64,000 bases of DNA from Pelomonas sp047654785 (GCF_047654785.1 NZ_JASGKQ010000001.1:496001-560000); one strand, 5' to 3'; numbered from the stretch's first letter, positions 27,829 through 38,982 are shown. The notes: generated by a model from the letters alone, not told the origin. Numbers and translations: made by a program.

Positions 27829-30756
27829 TCAGAAGCTGTAGGAGACCGTCAGCTTGTAGGTGCGCATGTCACCGCGCAAGCCGTTGGCCTTGCCGAGCCC
27901 GGCGTTGTCGCCGCCGAGTTCGTTCTGCGGGTTGCCCGGGCCACCGCCCCAGTCGTCGTAGTAGCCCCAGTTGGCGCGGTTGAAGAGGTTGAGGACGTCG
28001 GCGCGCAGGCGCAGCGAGCCGAAGCCGACGTGGATGTCCTTGGACAGCCCCATGTCGAACTGGCTGAAGTTGCCGGCCTTGCCCTCCAGGTACACGCACT
28101 GGTTCCAGCCGGCCCCGCAGTTGGTGATGCGGCGCGGATTGCCGGTGTCCCAGGTCCACTTGCCGGACAGCCCCAGGCCCCAGGGCAGCCGGTCGGTGAA
28201 GCCGGCCAGCACCAGGCGGTCCTTGGCGGTCAGCACGGAGGGGTTGAAGCCGTGCGAGCCCTTGCCATAGGTCCAGTCGAAGATGTCGGTGGCCCATTCC
28301 TTGTTGGTGGTCCGGCCCTTGGCATGGGTGTAGGCCAGCGTGGCGCTCCAGCCGCTGGCGGCCGTATAGGGCTTGTCGAGCTTGACGAACAGGCTGGTCG
28401 TCTTGATCTCGCCGACGGTGTCGCCCAGGATCAGGTTGCCATGGCCGCTGGGGCCGCCCCACAGCGGGTCGATGGAGCTTTGCGTGCCCCAGCCGCCGTT
28501 GGGATCGCGGTTGCCGCTGAACCAGACGAACTGGTTCTTGGCGTGCTGCCGCGACACCGAGACATCGGCGTTCCATTCGCCCAGGGCCTGGCGCAGGCCC
28601 AGGCTGAACTGGTCGGCGAACGGCATCTTGTAGTCGTTCTTGATCAGCCAGATCTCGCCGTTGGCCTGGGCGTTGTGCTGCAGTTCCTGCAGGGCCTGGT
28701 TGGCCATCGTGCGGTCGTAGCTGCGGCCCACGCCACCGTAGGCCACCGTGCTGCGGTCGCCGGTCAGGTCATAGGAGAAGCCCAGGCGTGGCGCGAGCGC
28801 ACCCTTGTACGCGCGACGCGAGCTGCCGGTGGCGATGTAGTCGTCGATGTTGACGCCGCCCAGGGCCAGCGACTGCGCATACGTCTGGCCGGCCGGCGCC
28901 GTGATGCCGCCGATGGTGCGGCCGTCGAGCCCGTGCAGCGCCGTCACGATGCTGGCAGGCGTGGAATAGCCGTTGTTGAGCATGTTGCTCTCGTAGTCCC
29001 AGCGCGCACCGAAGGAGATGTCGAGTTGGCGGGTGACGGACCAGTCGTCCTGCAGGTAGAGGCCGTACTGCTGGTTGTTGAAGTTCACGTCGATGGGGGC
29101 GGCCGCACGGGTGATCTGGCACTGGTCGCTTTGCAGGCCGTTGCTGGCGACGTTGGTCCCCGTGCAGGCGCCGTCGGCGTAGTACGGCTGGCCGGTGGTC
29201 TGGTCCACCACCACGTTGACGGCGGCGACGCCGTACTGGGTGCCGCCGAGCCGGTACTTCATCAGCTTGAGCTGCGCGCCGCCCTTGATGACGTGGTCTT
29301 TCAGGCCGGTGTAGCTGAGGTCGTCCTTGAAATAGACCTCGCCCTGCTTGCGGTCCTGCTGGTCGGGGGAACCGCCCGACCAGAGGATGTCCTGCGAGTT
29401 GTTGAGCGCATTGGACGGCGAGTACTTGTAGCGGAACAGCGTGGCGCCCGTCGTGGAGTGCGGGTTCCAGCGCGAATTGGAGACGCCGGCCTTGGCCTCG
29501 TTCAGCCATGGGCCGCGCGACCATTCGTGCGCCAGGTCCAGGCGGTTCTCGGTCGTCTTGCTGTTGTTCTCGGTGCTGGCGGCGGCGATGCCATCGTTGC
29601 TGATGAGGTCCTTCGCGTCCTCGTCGCGGACCGTGAAGCTGATGTCGAGCTTTTGCTCGTCGTCGATCTGCGCCGACAGCTTGCCGAACAGCAGGTGTTC
29701 CTGGAACTTGCGGGTGTAGGGGCCTTGCTCGGCCTTCAGCTGCGAAATGATGCCGGGCGAGGCCGGGTACTTGTCGAAGTTCTTGCCGATGGTCTGCACC
29801 GGGCGGTCGATGGACTTGCCGTCGTAGGCGAGGAAGAAGTGCAGCCTGTCCTCGACGATGGGGCCACCCAGCGAGAAGCCGCTCTCGATCTGCTTGAACG
29901 ACGGGCGCGGCGTGCCGGCGTTTTCGGCTTCGCGCTCCTTGGGGCTGTAGGCGCGCCAGTTGGAGCCCGTGCGGTTCACGTACACGTCGCCATGGAACTC
30001 GTTGGTGCCGGACTTGGTGACCGCGGCAATGCCCAGCGAGGTCAGCTGGTCGAACTCGGCCTTGTAGTTCTGCGTCAGCACCCGGTATTCGCCGATGGCG
30101 CCCTGCGGGAACGGGTTGCCCTGGCTTTGCTGCTGGCCGATGACGCCGCCGCGCAGGATGTTGTTCTTGCGGCCGACGCCGTCGATGAAGACGTTGACGC
30201 TGTCTTCGTTCTGCGCGCCGCCGCGGATGCGGGTGCTGCCGTCGGAGCCGGTCTCGAAGCGCGCGCCTGGTGCGAGGTCGACGGCCGAGAGGAAGTTGCG
30301 CGTGATCTGCGGCAGCGCCTCGATCATCTTGTTCGACACGATGGTGCTGACCTGCGTGTCGCGCACACCCTGGCGCGAGGCGTTGCCGGTGATGACGACG
30401 GTGCCCAGCTGGTTGGTGTCGCTGGCCAGGTCGAGCGTGGCGTTCTCGCCGACCGACAGCGTGACGGGGCTGCCCTGCGCGGCGCCGGCCACGCGGATCT
30501 CGTAGGTGCCCGGGCTCAGGCCCAGCAGCACGTAGCTGCCGTCGGCCTGGGTCTTGGTGCGGTAGGTATTGCCGTTGGCCTTGTTCATGGCCACCACGTC
30601 GGTGCCGGCGGGGGCGTTGGTGCCGGCGGCGGTGATCTGGCCGCGCACGGTGGCGCCGGTCATCTGTGCCTGCACGGCCGTGCCGGCCAGTGCCAGCACG
30701 ACGGCGGCGGTCAGCGCGTGATGGCGGAAGCGTCGGTGGGATCTGCTGCTGTTCAC
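27829..30756 (-). CDS. TonB-dependent outer-membrane receptor with CarboxypepD_reg-like N-domain (Oar-like)
   Basis: A 975-aa outer-membrane beta-barrel protein, predicted to take up the glucan or its oligomers with energy from TonB. A signal peptide (residues ~1-30, ending AVQAQ) is followed by a carboxypeptidase-regulatory-like beta-sandwich (~38-105, GSYVLLGLSPGTYEIRVAG). A plug domain (~130-230) carries IRGGAQNEDSVNVFIDG, and a long barrel ends in Phe (KLTVSYSF), as expected for BAM recognition. No separate SusD-like gene is present. It is the first gene after the regulator in the minus-strand run, 40 bp from lacI, and 47 bp separate it from the GH144-like gene. Confidence 0.93.
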   Translation of the reverse strand: MNSSRSHRRFRHHALTAAVVLALAGTAVQAQMTGATVRGQITAAGTNAPAGTDVVAMNKANGNTYRTKTQADGSYVLLGLSPGTYEIRVAGAAQGSPVTLSVGENATLDLASDTNQLGTVVITGNASRQGVRDTQVSTIVSNKMIEALPQITRNFLSAVDLAPGARFETGSDGSTRIRGGAQNEDSVNVFIDGVGRKNNILRGGVIGQQQSQGNPFPQGAIGEYRVLTQNYKAEFDQLTSLGIAAVTKSGTNEFHGDVYVNRTGSNWRAYSPKEREAENAGTPRPSFKQIESGFSLGGPIVEDRLHFFLAYDGKSIDRPVQTIGKNFDKYPASPGIISQLKAEQGPYTRKFQEHLLFGKLSAQIDDEQKLDISFTVRDEDAKDLISNDGIAAASTENNSKTTENRLDLAHEWSRGPWLNEAKAGVSNSRWNPHSTTGATLFRYKYSPSNALNNSQDILWSGGSPDQQDRKQGEVYFKDDLSYTGLKDHVIKGGAQLKLMKYRLGGTQYGVAAVNVVVDQTTGQPYYADGACTGTNVASNGLQSDQCQITRAAAPIDVNFNNQQYGLYLQDDWSVTRQLDISFGARWDYESNMLNNGYSTPASIVTALHGLDGRTIGGITAPAGQTYAQSLALGGVNIDDYIATGSSRRAYKGALAPRLGFSYDLTGDRSTVAYGGVGRSYDRTMANQALQELQHNAQANGEIWLIKNDYKMPFADQFSLGLRQALGEWNADVSVSRQHAKNQFVWFSGNRDPNGGWGTQSSIDPLWGGPSGHGNLILGDTVGEIKTTSLFVKLDKPYTAASGWSATLAYTHAKGRTTNKEWATDIFDWTYGKGSHGFNPSVLTAKDRLVLAGFTDRLPWGLGLSGKWTWDTGNPRRITNCGAGWNQCVYLEGKAGNFSQFDMGLSKDIHVGFGSLRLRADVLNLFNRANWGYYDDWGGGPGNPQNELGGDNAGLGKANGLRGDMRTYKLTVSYSF

Positions 30757-30796
30757 GTTGTCTCCTGTTATGGGTGGGTCATGTCGAAGGGCGCGA

Positions 30797-31804
30797 TCAG
30801 GTCTTGGCCCCGCAAGAGCGGCGCACGACGAGTTGCACGGGCACGACGGTGGCCGCCGCAGCGGCGGCGCTGGGGTGCTCGAAGGTCTGGGCCAGCGCGT
30901 CGAGCGCCTGCTCGCCCAGCGCCGCGATGGGCACGCACATCGTCGTCAGCGCGGGGCTGACGTAGCGGGCGATGGGGATGTCGTCGAAACCGGCGAGCGC
31001 GATGTCGTCGGGCACGCGGTGGCCTGCGACCTGCAATGCACCGAGCAGGCCGATGGCCATCATGTCGTTGGCGGCGAAGACGGCATCGGGCCGTTGGGCC
31101 GCCGGCAACGCCAGCACGGTCGCCGCGGCGCGCAGGCCGGCGTCTTCGGAGAAGTCGCCTTCCAGCAGCCAGGGCGGCATGCCGGCGGGCAGGCCGGCGC
31201 GGTAGCCGCGCTCGCGCTCGCGCGCCTCGAAGTTGCTGGCCGGCCCGCCGAGGAAGGCGATGCGGCGGCGTCCGCTGCGCACGAGGTGCTGGGTCATCTC
31301 GCGCGCGCCGCCGAAGTTGTCGATGGCGAAGACGCGTTGCATCGGGCTGCGCACGCCGGAATTCAGCAGCACGGCCGGCAGCGCTGGCGGCAGGTGTTGC
31401 GACAGGAAGTCGTCGTCGGCGTGCGGCGACATGACGATGAGGCCGTCCACGCGGCCGTTCATCGCCCGCAGCGCGGCGGCGGCTTCGTCGGCGTCGTCGT
31501 GCGAGCTGGACAGCAGCAGGTGCAGCCCGCGCGCGCGGGCGGCCTGGTCGATGCCGCGGATGAGTTCCGAGAAGAACTCGCCGTGCAGGTCGGGCAGCAG
31601 CGCGCCGACGGTGTCGGTGCGGCGCGTGATGAGGCTGCGCGCCGCGCCGGACGGCACGTAGCGCAGTTCGCGCGCGATGTCCACGATGCGCTGGCGGGTG
31701 TCGGGCAGCACGTTCTCGGCGCCGTTCAGCGCGCGGGACACGGTGGCCACCGACACGCCCGCTGCCCGGGCGACGTCCTTGATCGTGGCGGGGGCGCTGC
31801 TCAT
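30797..31804 (-). CDS. LacI-family transcriptional regulator of the glucan cluster
   Basis: This 335-aa repressor has an N-terminal helix-turn-helix, IKDVARAAGVSVATVSRALNG, with the hinge helix after it and a periplasmic-binding-protein-like effector domain (DGLIVMSPHADDDFLSQ, GFDDIPIARYVSPALTT). It lies 10 bp downstream of the GH1 gene and upstream of the TonB receptor, all on the minus strand, which points to local control. A perfect 18-bp palindrome upstream of the GH1 gene is its likely operator. Inducer is presumably a glucan-derived sugar. Start ATG 31804 is chosen because the HTH begins eight residues later, as in other family members. Confidence 0.93.
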   Translation of the reverse strand: MSSAPATIKDVARAAGVSVATVSRALNGAENVLPDTRQRIVDIARELRYVPSGAARSLITRRTDTVGALLPDLHGEFFSELIRGIDQAARARGLHLLLSSSHDDADEAAAALRAMNGRVDGLIVMSPHADDDFLSQHLPPALPAVLLNSGVRSPMQRVFAIDNFGGAREMTQHLVRSGRRRIAFLGGPASNFEARERERGYRAGLPAGMPPWLLEGDFSEDAGLRAAATVLALPAAQRPDAVFAANDMMAIGLLGALQVAGHRVPDDIALAGFDDIPIARYVSPALTTMCVPIAALGEQALDALAQTFEHPSAAAAAATVVPVQLVVRRSCGAKT

Positions 31805-31814
31805 CGTCGCCGGC

Positions 31815-33158
31815 TCAGAGATTGGCGCCGTGCGCCCGGATGACTTCCGAGAAGAAGCGCGCGCTGGCCTTGGGCGTGCGCGCCAGCGTCTGGAAGTCCA
31901 CGTGCACGAGGCCGAAGCGCTTGGCGAAGCCGAGCGCCCATTCGAGGTTGTCGAACAGCGACCAGGCGAAGTAGCCACGCATGTCGGCCCCGCGCGCCAG
32001 TGCGTCATTCACGGCGGCGATGTGGGTGCGCAGGTAGTGCACGCGCAGCGGGTCGTCGATGCGGCCGTCGATGGCGGCCGGCGGGTCGTAGAAGGCGGCG
32101 CCGTTCTCGGTGACGTACAGCGGCAGGCCGCCATAGCGTTCGTGCATCCACACCAGGGTGTCGGCCAGGCTCTGCGGGTGCAGCTCCCAGCCGGTCTCGG
32201 TGTAGATGCCGCCAGGCTGGCGCTGCGGCGCAACGGGCACGGGCCAGGCCTGGGCGTCGTGGCGGACGACGGCGCGGGTGTAGTAGTTCAGGCCCAGGAA
32301 ATCGACCGGCACCTTCAGCGCCTCGACCTCGGCGGCGGGCCAGTCGGGCCAGGCCTCGCCGAAGACCTCGCGCAGTTCCTCGGGGTAGCGGCCGAGCAGC
32401 GCCGGGTCGAGGTACTGGCGGTTCATGTAGGCATCGGCCAGCCGCGCGGCGTGCCGGTCGGCCTCGGTCGCGTCGGGCGGCAGGTGCTTGGGCTCGATGT
32501 TGACGACCAGGCCGATCTGGTGCTTGCCGGTGGCGCGGTAGGCCTGCACGCCCTTGGCGTGCGATTGCATCAGCCGGTGCGCGACCCGGGCCGCCTCATA
32601 GGCGCTCCTGTGGCCCGGCGCCAGCGCGCCGTGCATGTAGCCCTGGTCGGCGATGACCCAGGGTTCGTTCAGCGTGACCCAGAGCTTGACGCGGTCGTCC
32701 AGCGCCTTGAAGCAGACCTGCGCGTAGTCGGCGAACCAGTCCGGCATGTCGGGGTGGGTCCAGCCGCCGCGGTCGTCCAGCGCGGCGGGCAGGTCCCAGT
32801 GGTAGAGCGTGGCCATCGGCGTGATGCCGGCGGCCAGCAGTTCGTCCACCAGGCGTTCGTAGAAGCCCAGGCCGGCCGCGTTGACCCGGCCGCGCCCCTC
32901 GGGCAGCACGCGGCCCCAGGCGATGCTGAAGCGGTAGGCCGTCAGGCCCAGGTCACGCATCAGCGCCACGTCGTCCTTCATGCGGCGGTAGTGGTCGCAG
33001 GCGATGTCGCCGGTGTCGCCGCCGAGCACGCGGCCCGGCGTGCGCACGAAGCGGTGCCAGTTGCTGACGCCGGCGCCGTCGGCCAGCGGCGAGCCCTCGA
33101 TCTGGTAGGCGGACGTGGCGCAGCCCCAGAGGAAGCCGGGTGGGAAGGGTTGTCTCAT
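31815..33158 (-). CDS. GH1 beta-glucosidase
   Basis: This 447-aa cytoplasmic enzyme hydrolyses beta-glucosides. Both catalytic motifs are intact: TLNEPW with the acid/base Glu165 and YVTENG with the nucleophile Glu351. The N-terminal FPPGFLWGCATSAYQIEG is the GH1 signature, and there is no signal peptide. In the cluster it would split short imported gluco-oligosaccharides or the disaccharides left by GH94. It is the first gene of the minus-strand run, with an operator-like palindrome 37 bp upstream, and is followed by lacI after 10 bp. Confidence 0.95.
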   Translation of the reverse strand: MRQPFPPGFLWGCATSAYQIEGSPLADGAGVSNWHRFVRTPGRVLGGDTGDIACDHYRRMKDDVALMRDLGLTAYRFSIAWGRVLPEGRGRVNAAGLGFYERLVDELLAAGITPMATLYHWDLPAALDDRGGWTHPDMPDWFADYAQVCFKALDDRVKLWVTLNEPWVIADQGYMHGALAPGHRSAYEAARVAHRLMQSHAKGVQAYRATGKHQIGLVVNIEPKHLPPDATEADRHAARLADAYMNRQYLDPALLGRYPEELREVFGEAWPDWPAAEVEALKVPVDFLGLNYYTRAVVRHDAQAWPVPVAPQRQPGGIYTETGWELHPQSLADTLVWMHERYGGLPLYVTENGAAFYDPPAAIDGRIDDPLRVHYLRTHIAAVNDALARGADMRGYFAWSLFDNLEWALGFAKRFGLVHVDFQTLARTPKASARFFSEVIRAHGANL

Positions 33159-33195
33159 CCGTGGAGTGCGGCTGGCCGGAACCGGGTTACCGCAT

Positions 33196-33213
33196 CATGT
33201 AAACGTTTACATG
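33196..33213. promoter_or_regulatory. Perfect 18-bp LacI-type operator
   Basis: CATGTAAACGTTTACATG is a perfect palindrome with the central CG typical of LacI/GalR operators. It lies 37 bp before the GH1 start codon and 92 bp before the divergent GDPD gene. The local lacI-type gene is its obvious partner. I saw no second copy in front of the other genes of the run. Confidence 0.85.
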
Positions 33214-33304
33214 GATTTTTACCGGCGAGCCTGGCGCATCGACAGCGTAGTTACCCGACTGTGTGGCGGCAGGGCATCAGTCCGGTGCGTGCTACCTTGG
33301 GCGC

Positions 33305-34216
33305 ATGAAGCGCCTGCCCCCTCGTTCCCGCAGCCTCCTCGGCCTCCCGGCCTGCCTCGGCCTGCTGGCCGCGGGCTGCGCGGCCGGCTCCGGGGCCGTG
33401 CAGCCCGCGGCCCCCACCTGCGCCGTGCTGAACCGGCTGGAGCTGCATGCGCACCGCGGCAGCGATGACCGCCCGGAGAACATGGTGTCCGCCTTCCAGC
33501 GCGCCGTGGACAGGGGCGCCGACATGGTCGAGCTGGACCTGCAGGTCAGCCGCGACGACCACCTGATCGTCGCGCACGACGCCTTCATGCGCGCCGACTG
33601 CCGCGACCCGCAGGGGCGGGCGCTGGCGGGCCGGGTCTTCATCCGCGACCTGACGGCCGCCCAGGCCCAGGCCTTCGATTGCGGCGCGAGGCCCGGCGCC
33701 GCGGAGCGGGTGGCCACCCTGCCGGAGGTGTTCCGGGCCCTCGGCGGCCGCGTGACGGCCCGGGGCCGCCCGGTCGGGCTGAACATCGAGCTCAAGTACG
33801 ACCCGGCCTCGCCGCAGCGCTACCCAGGCCGGGAGCGCTACGCCGCCCTGGTGCTCCAGGCCGTCCGGGCCAGCGCCTGGGATGCCTCACGCATCCTCCT
33901 GCAGTCCTTCGACATCGGCTTGCTGGAGGCCCTGAGGGCGCAGGGTGCCGCGTACCGCCTGTCGCCGCTGCTCAGCGATGCGGGCGACGGCATCGCCACG
34001 GCCCGGCGCCTACGCACGGACACGGTGACGCCCCACCATGGCCAGGTGACGCCGGAGATGCTGGCCGCATACCGCCAGGCCGGCCTGCGCGTGATCCCGT
34101 GGACCGTCAACGACGTGGCGGAGGCGCAGCGCTTGATCGACCTGGGCGTGGACGGCCTCATCACGGACCGCCTGGACTTTTTCCCGCTGGCCCGGCATGC
34201 CTGCCGCCAGGGGTAG
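33305..34216 (+). CDS. Glycerophosphodiester phosphodiesterase family lipoprotein
   Basis: This 303-aa protein hydrolyses glycerophosphodiesters to glycerol 3-phosphate and an alcohol. The core motif HAHRGSDDRPENMVSAF carries catalytic His50, EL-D follows at Glu76/Asp78 and the second His is at 91 (VAHD). The GDPD insertion and the ending LGVDGLITDRLDFF complete the TIM barrel. A signal peptide with a lipobox, LAAGC (Cys25), predicts an outer-membrane or periplasmic lipoprotein. It is divergent from the glucan run; the region between holds the LacI-type operator, so weak co-regulation is possible but not shown. Confidence 0.92.
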   Translation: MKRLPPRSRSLLGLPACLGLLAAGCAAGSGAVQPAAPTCAVLNRLELHAHRGSDDRPENMVSAFQRAVDRGADMVELDLQVSRDDHLIVAHDAFMRADCRDPQGRALAGRVFIRDLTAAQAQAFDCGARPGAAERVATLPEVFRALGGRVTARGRPVGLNIELKYDPASPQRYPGRERYAALVLQAVRASAWDASRILLQSFDIGLLEALRAQGAAYRLSPLLSDAGDGIATARRLRTDTVTPHHGQVTPEMLAAYRQAGLRVIPWTVNDVAEAQRLIDLGVDGLITDRLDFFPLARHACRQG

Positions 34217-34252
34217 CGCGCCACCGGCGCGCGCCCCGGCGTTGCTGCGCCG

Positions 34253-35221
34253 TCAGTCGGCGTACTGCCCGGCCGCCTTGATGATGGGCGTGAGCTTGTT
34301 GATCTCCGCCTCGACGAACTTCTTGTGCCCGGCCGGCGTCACGCGGTCGTCGCCGACGATGACGGCGCCCAGCGCCTCCTGGCGCTTCGTGAACTCGGCC
34401 TCCTTCAGCGCCACGCGCAGCGCCGCGTTGAACTTCTCGACCACGGCCTTGGGCGTGCCCTTGGGCGCGTACACGCCGTGCCAGATGGTGAGGTTGAAGC
34501 CCTTCAGGCCGGACTCGTCCGCCGTCGGCAGCTTGGCCAGCGGGCCGCTGGCCAGGCGCTTGCCGGACATCAGCGCGTAGGCCTTGACCTTGCCGGCCTC
34601 GATCTGGCCGGTGGTGTTGGTGGTCTGGTCGCACATGATGTCGACCTGGCTGCCGAGCAGGTCGTTCATGGCCGGCGCGGTGCCCTTGTAGGGCACGGTG
34701 GTCATCTCGGTCTTCAGCGCCGACTGGTACAGCAGCCCGCACAGGTGCGAGGCCGAGCCCACGCCCGCGTTGGCGAGGTTGACCTTGCCCTTGTTGGCCT
34801 CCAGCCAGCGAGCCAGCTCGGCGTAGTTGTTGGCCGGCAGCGTGGGCCGGCCGATCAGCGTCATCGGCACCTCGTTGACCAGGCCGAGGTATTCGAAGTC
34901 CTCCAGCGACTTGTAGGGCAGCGTGCGGTACAGCGCCGGCGCGGTGGCCATGCCGATGTGGTGCAGCAGCAGCGTGTAGCCGTCGGGCGCGGCCTTGGCG
35001 ACGCGGTTGGCGCCCAGCGTGCCGCCGACGCCGCCGACGTTCTCGATGATGATCGTCGCGCCCAGCGGCTTGCGCAGCGCCTCGGCCAGGTCGCGGGCGA
35101 CCTTGTCGGTGGGGCCGCCGGCCGTGAAGGGCACGATGACGGTGACGGGCTTGTCGGGGTAGGCGGCCAGGGCGGGCAGGCAGGCGGCCAGACCGGCCGC
35201 GAGCAGGAACGAGATGCGCAT
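34253..35221 (-). CDS. TctC/Bug-family tripartite tricarboxylate transporter solute-binding protein
   Basis: This 322-aa periplasmic binding protein starts with signal peptide MRISFLLAAGLAACLPALAA and continues with the Bug signature YPDKPVTVIVPFTAGGPTDKVARDLAEAL. It has the ligand loop GVGGTLGANRVAKAAPDGYTLLL. ATG 35221 is preceded by GGAGA at a good distance. Bug proteins are greatly expanded in Burkholderiales, and many lack adjacent membrane subunits, as here; a tctB-tctA pair begins at 62241. The ligand (carboxylate, amide or other) cannot be predicted. Confidence 0.92.
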   Translation of the reverse strand: MRISFLLAAGLAACLPALAAYPDKPVTVIVPFTAGGPTDKVARDLAEALRKPLGATIIIENVGGVGGTLGANRVAKAAPDGYTLLLHHIGMATAPALYRTLPYKSLEDFEYLGLVNEVPMTLIGRPTLPANNYAELARWLEANKGKVNLANAGVGSASHLCGLLYQSALKTEMTTVPYKGTAPAMNDLLGSQVDIMCDQTTNTTGQIEAGKVKAYALMSGKRLASGPLAKLPTADESGLKGFNLTIWHGVYAPKGTPKAVVEKFNAALRVALKEAEFTKRQEALGAVIVGDDRVTPAGHKKFVEAEINKLTPIIKAAGQYAD

Positions 35222-35398
35222 CAAGAGTCTCCAGGGTGGGTGACGGTCTTCGACGAGTTGTCCGTCGTGGGGCAGGCCGCCGGGGCGGCGGGCCTGCATC
35301 GACGCGCAGTGTGGTGGCCGCGGCGCCCGGCCGGCATCAGGCTTTCCACGAGGCCGGGGCGGGATGCACCAGATGGGTGCGTTCCGCGCCCCGGGGGG

Positions 35399-36007
35399 TC
35401 AGGCGGCGAAGGCGATGGCCTCGGGCGCGCAGCGCGGCAGGCTGGCCCAGCGGTCGGCGCGCAGCTCGTAGAGCAGCGCGGCGGCGCTGCCGGGGCCATC
35501 GGCCAGCGCGCCCTTCAGGCGCAGGCCCAGGGCTTCCAGCGTCTTGCGCGTGGGCGCATTGCTGGGCAGCACGGCGGCCACGACGGCGCTTTCGCGGCGC
35601 TGGCCGAAGGCCTGTTCGAAGGCGTACTGCGCCATTTCCGACGCCAGGCCCCGGCCCCAGGCCTGCGGCGTGATCCGGTAGTAGAGGTAGAGCCCGGCGT
35701 GGCCGGCCACGCTGCGGTGCATCAGGCCGCCGAAGCCGATCAGCTCGTCGGGCCGCGCGCGCTCGGCGATGGCCCAGTGGCCGAAGCCGTGCGCCTGCCA
35801 GTGCGCCATCCAGCCGCGCAGCTGCGCGGCGACGGCCTCGCGCCCGTGGGGCGGGGCGGTGGCGCAGAAGCGGTTGACGGCCGGGTCGGCGTACAGCGCC
35901 GCCAGGGTGTCGAGATCGCTGCTTTCGGGCGGGCGCAGCAACAGGCGGGGGGTGACCATGGCTGCCGGTACGGCGGCAGCGGACTCGCTGAACTCACTCT
36001 GGACCAT
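35399..36007 (-). CDS. GNAT-family N-acetyltransferase (RimJ/RimL-like)
   Basis: This 202-aa acetyltransferase has the pattern TPRLLLRPPESSDLDTLAALYADPAVNRF, typical of the RimJ/L type that acetylates protein N-termini or small amines. The acetyl-CoA loop reads QAWGRGLASEMAQYAFEQAF. The start is uncertain: ATG 36007 gives 202 aa, and ATG 35959 (MVTPRLLL) gives 186 aa, starting right at the domain. Neither has a clear ribosome-binding site. The gene stands alone between tctC and a divergent SDR. Confidence 0.82.
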   Translation of the reverse strand: MVQSEFSESAAAVPAAMVTPRLLLRPPESSDLDTLAALYADPAVNRFCATAPPHGREAVAAQLRGWMAHWQAHGFGHWAIAERARPDELIGFGGLMHRSVAGHAGLYLYYRITPQAWGRGLASEMAQYAFEQAFGQRRESAVVAAVLPSNAPTRKTLEALGLRLKGALADGPGSAAALLYELRADRWASLPRCAPEAIAFAA

Positions 36008-36192
36008 GGACACGAAACTCGGTGGAAACCCTAGGAGATTAGCGGCGAGCTGGCGGAGCGGGAAGCCCGCGCCAGCGGGGGAATGTCGCATTCCTGTCAC
36101 AAAAACCGTGCCAGCACCGGGCCGGCGCGCGGGCGGCCGGGCCGGGCCGGCGGGCATAGACTGCGCGCTCCACGGTTTCCTGGAGACGAGGC

Positions 36193-36978
36193 ATGGCCAC
36201 CCCCACTTCCGCACGCAAGGTCGCGGTGATCACCGGCGGCGGCACGGGCGTCGGCGCCGCCGCAGCGCTGATGCTGGCCGGCCGGGGCTACGACCTGCTC
36301 GTCAACTACTCGCGCAGCGCCGACGAGGCGCAGGCCAGCGCCGCGGCCTGCCGGGCCGCGGGCGCCGACGCGCTGGCGGTGCGGGGCGATGTGTCGCAGG
36401 ACGCCGACTGCCGCGCGCTGGCCGCCGCCGCGCTGGCGCGCTGGGGCCGCATCGACCTGCTGGTGAACAACGCCGGTGTCTCGGTGTTCGGCCCGGCGGC
36501 CGAATGGGAGTCGCTGGAGGCCGAGACCTTCCAGCGCATCCTGGCGGTGAATGCGCTGGGCAGCTTCCAGATGGTGCGGGCCTGCGTGGCGTCGTTGAAG
36601 GCCGTGCAGGGCTGCATCGTCAACGTGTCCTCGGTGGCCGGGGCGCTGGGGGTGGGCTCGTCACTGCCCTACATCGCGTCCAAGGGCGCGATCAACGCGA
36701 TGACGCTGCACCTGGCCCGCGCGCTGGCGCCGGCCGTGCGGGTGAACGCGGTGTGCCCGGGGCTGATCACGTCGCGCTGGTTCGTGCAGGGCGTCGGGCA
36801 GGCGGGCTACGAGGCGGGCCTGAAGGCCTACGAGGCCGGCGTGCCGCTGCAGCGCGCCTGCACGCCCGAGGACGTGGCGGAGGCCATCGTCTGGCTGGCC
36901 GGCGCGAGCACGGTGACCGGCGAGCTGGTGCTGCTGGACGGCGGCATGCACCTGGGCGGCGTCCAGGCGCCGCGCTGA
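36193..36978 (+). CDS. Short-chain dehydrogenase/reductase (FabG-like SDR)
   Basis: This 261-aa NAD(P)-dependent oxidoreductase carries the cofactor motif TGGGTGVG, then NNAG, a catalytic Ser in VNVSSVAG, and the YIASK Tyr/Lys pair, followed by VNAVCPGLITSRW. ATG 36193 is preceded by GGAGACGAGG, a good ribosome-binding site. The substrate cannot be told. It converges on htpG, with 46 bp between the two stops. Confidence 0.93.
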   Translation: MATPTSARKVAVITGGGTGVGAAAALMLAGRGYDLLVNYSRSADEAQASAAACRAAGADALAVRGDVSQDADCRALAAAALARWGRIDLLVNNAGVSVFGPAAEWESLEAETFQRILAVNALGSFQMVRACVASLKAVQGCIVNVSSVAGALGVGSSLPYIASKGAINAMTLHLARALAPAVRVNAVCPGLITSRWFVQGVGQAGYEAGLKAYEAGVPLQRACTPEDVAEAIVWLAGASTVTGELVLLDGGMHLGGVQAPR

Positions 36979-37024
36979 CGGGCGGGCGGGCCGGCCAGCA
37001 GCGCCGGCCGGCCGCGCCCGGCGG

Positions 37025-38905
<1,881 letters not shown>

Positions 38906-38930
38906 GGCGGGTGAAGGGGTCTGAAAAGCG

Positions 38931-38954
38931 AAACGCGGCCCAGATGGGGCCGCG
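38931..38954 (-). terminator. Probable intrinsic terminator after aroG
   Basis: On the minus strand, an 8-bp stem, CGCGGCCC (in 38947-38954) with GGGCCGCG (in 38934-38941), is followed by TTTCGCTTTT. It sits 28 bp beyond the aroG stop and before htpG. The T-run is interrupted, so strength is moderate. Confidence 0.6.
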
Positions 38955-38982
38955 CGTGGCGGGTTCAAGAGGCGGGATGCGG

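Noticed and set aside
23345..30960. Large plus-strand frames opposite the glucan cluster
   Set aside because: Composition is dominated by Arg, Gln, His, Ala and Gly without family motifs; the minus-strand genes have coupled starts and clear domains.
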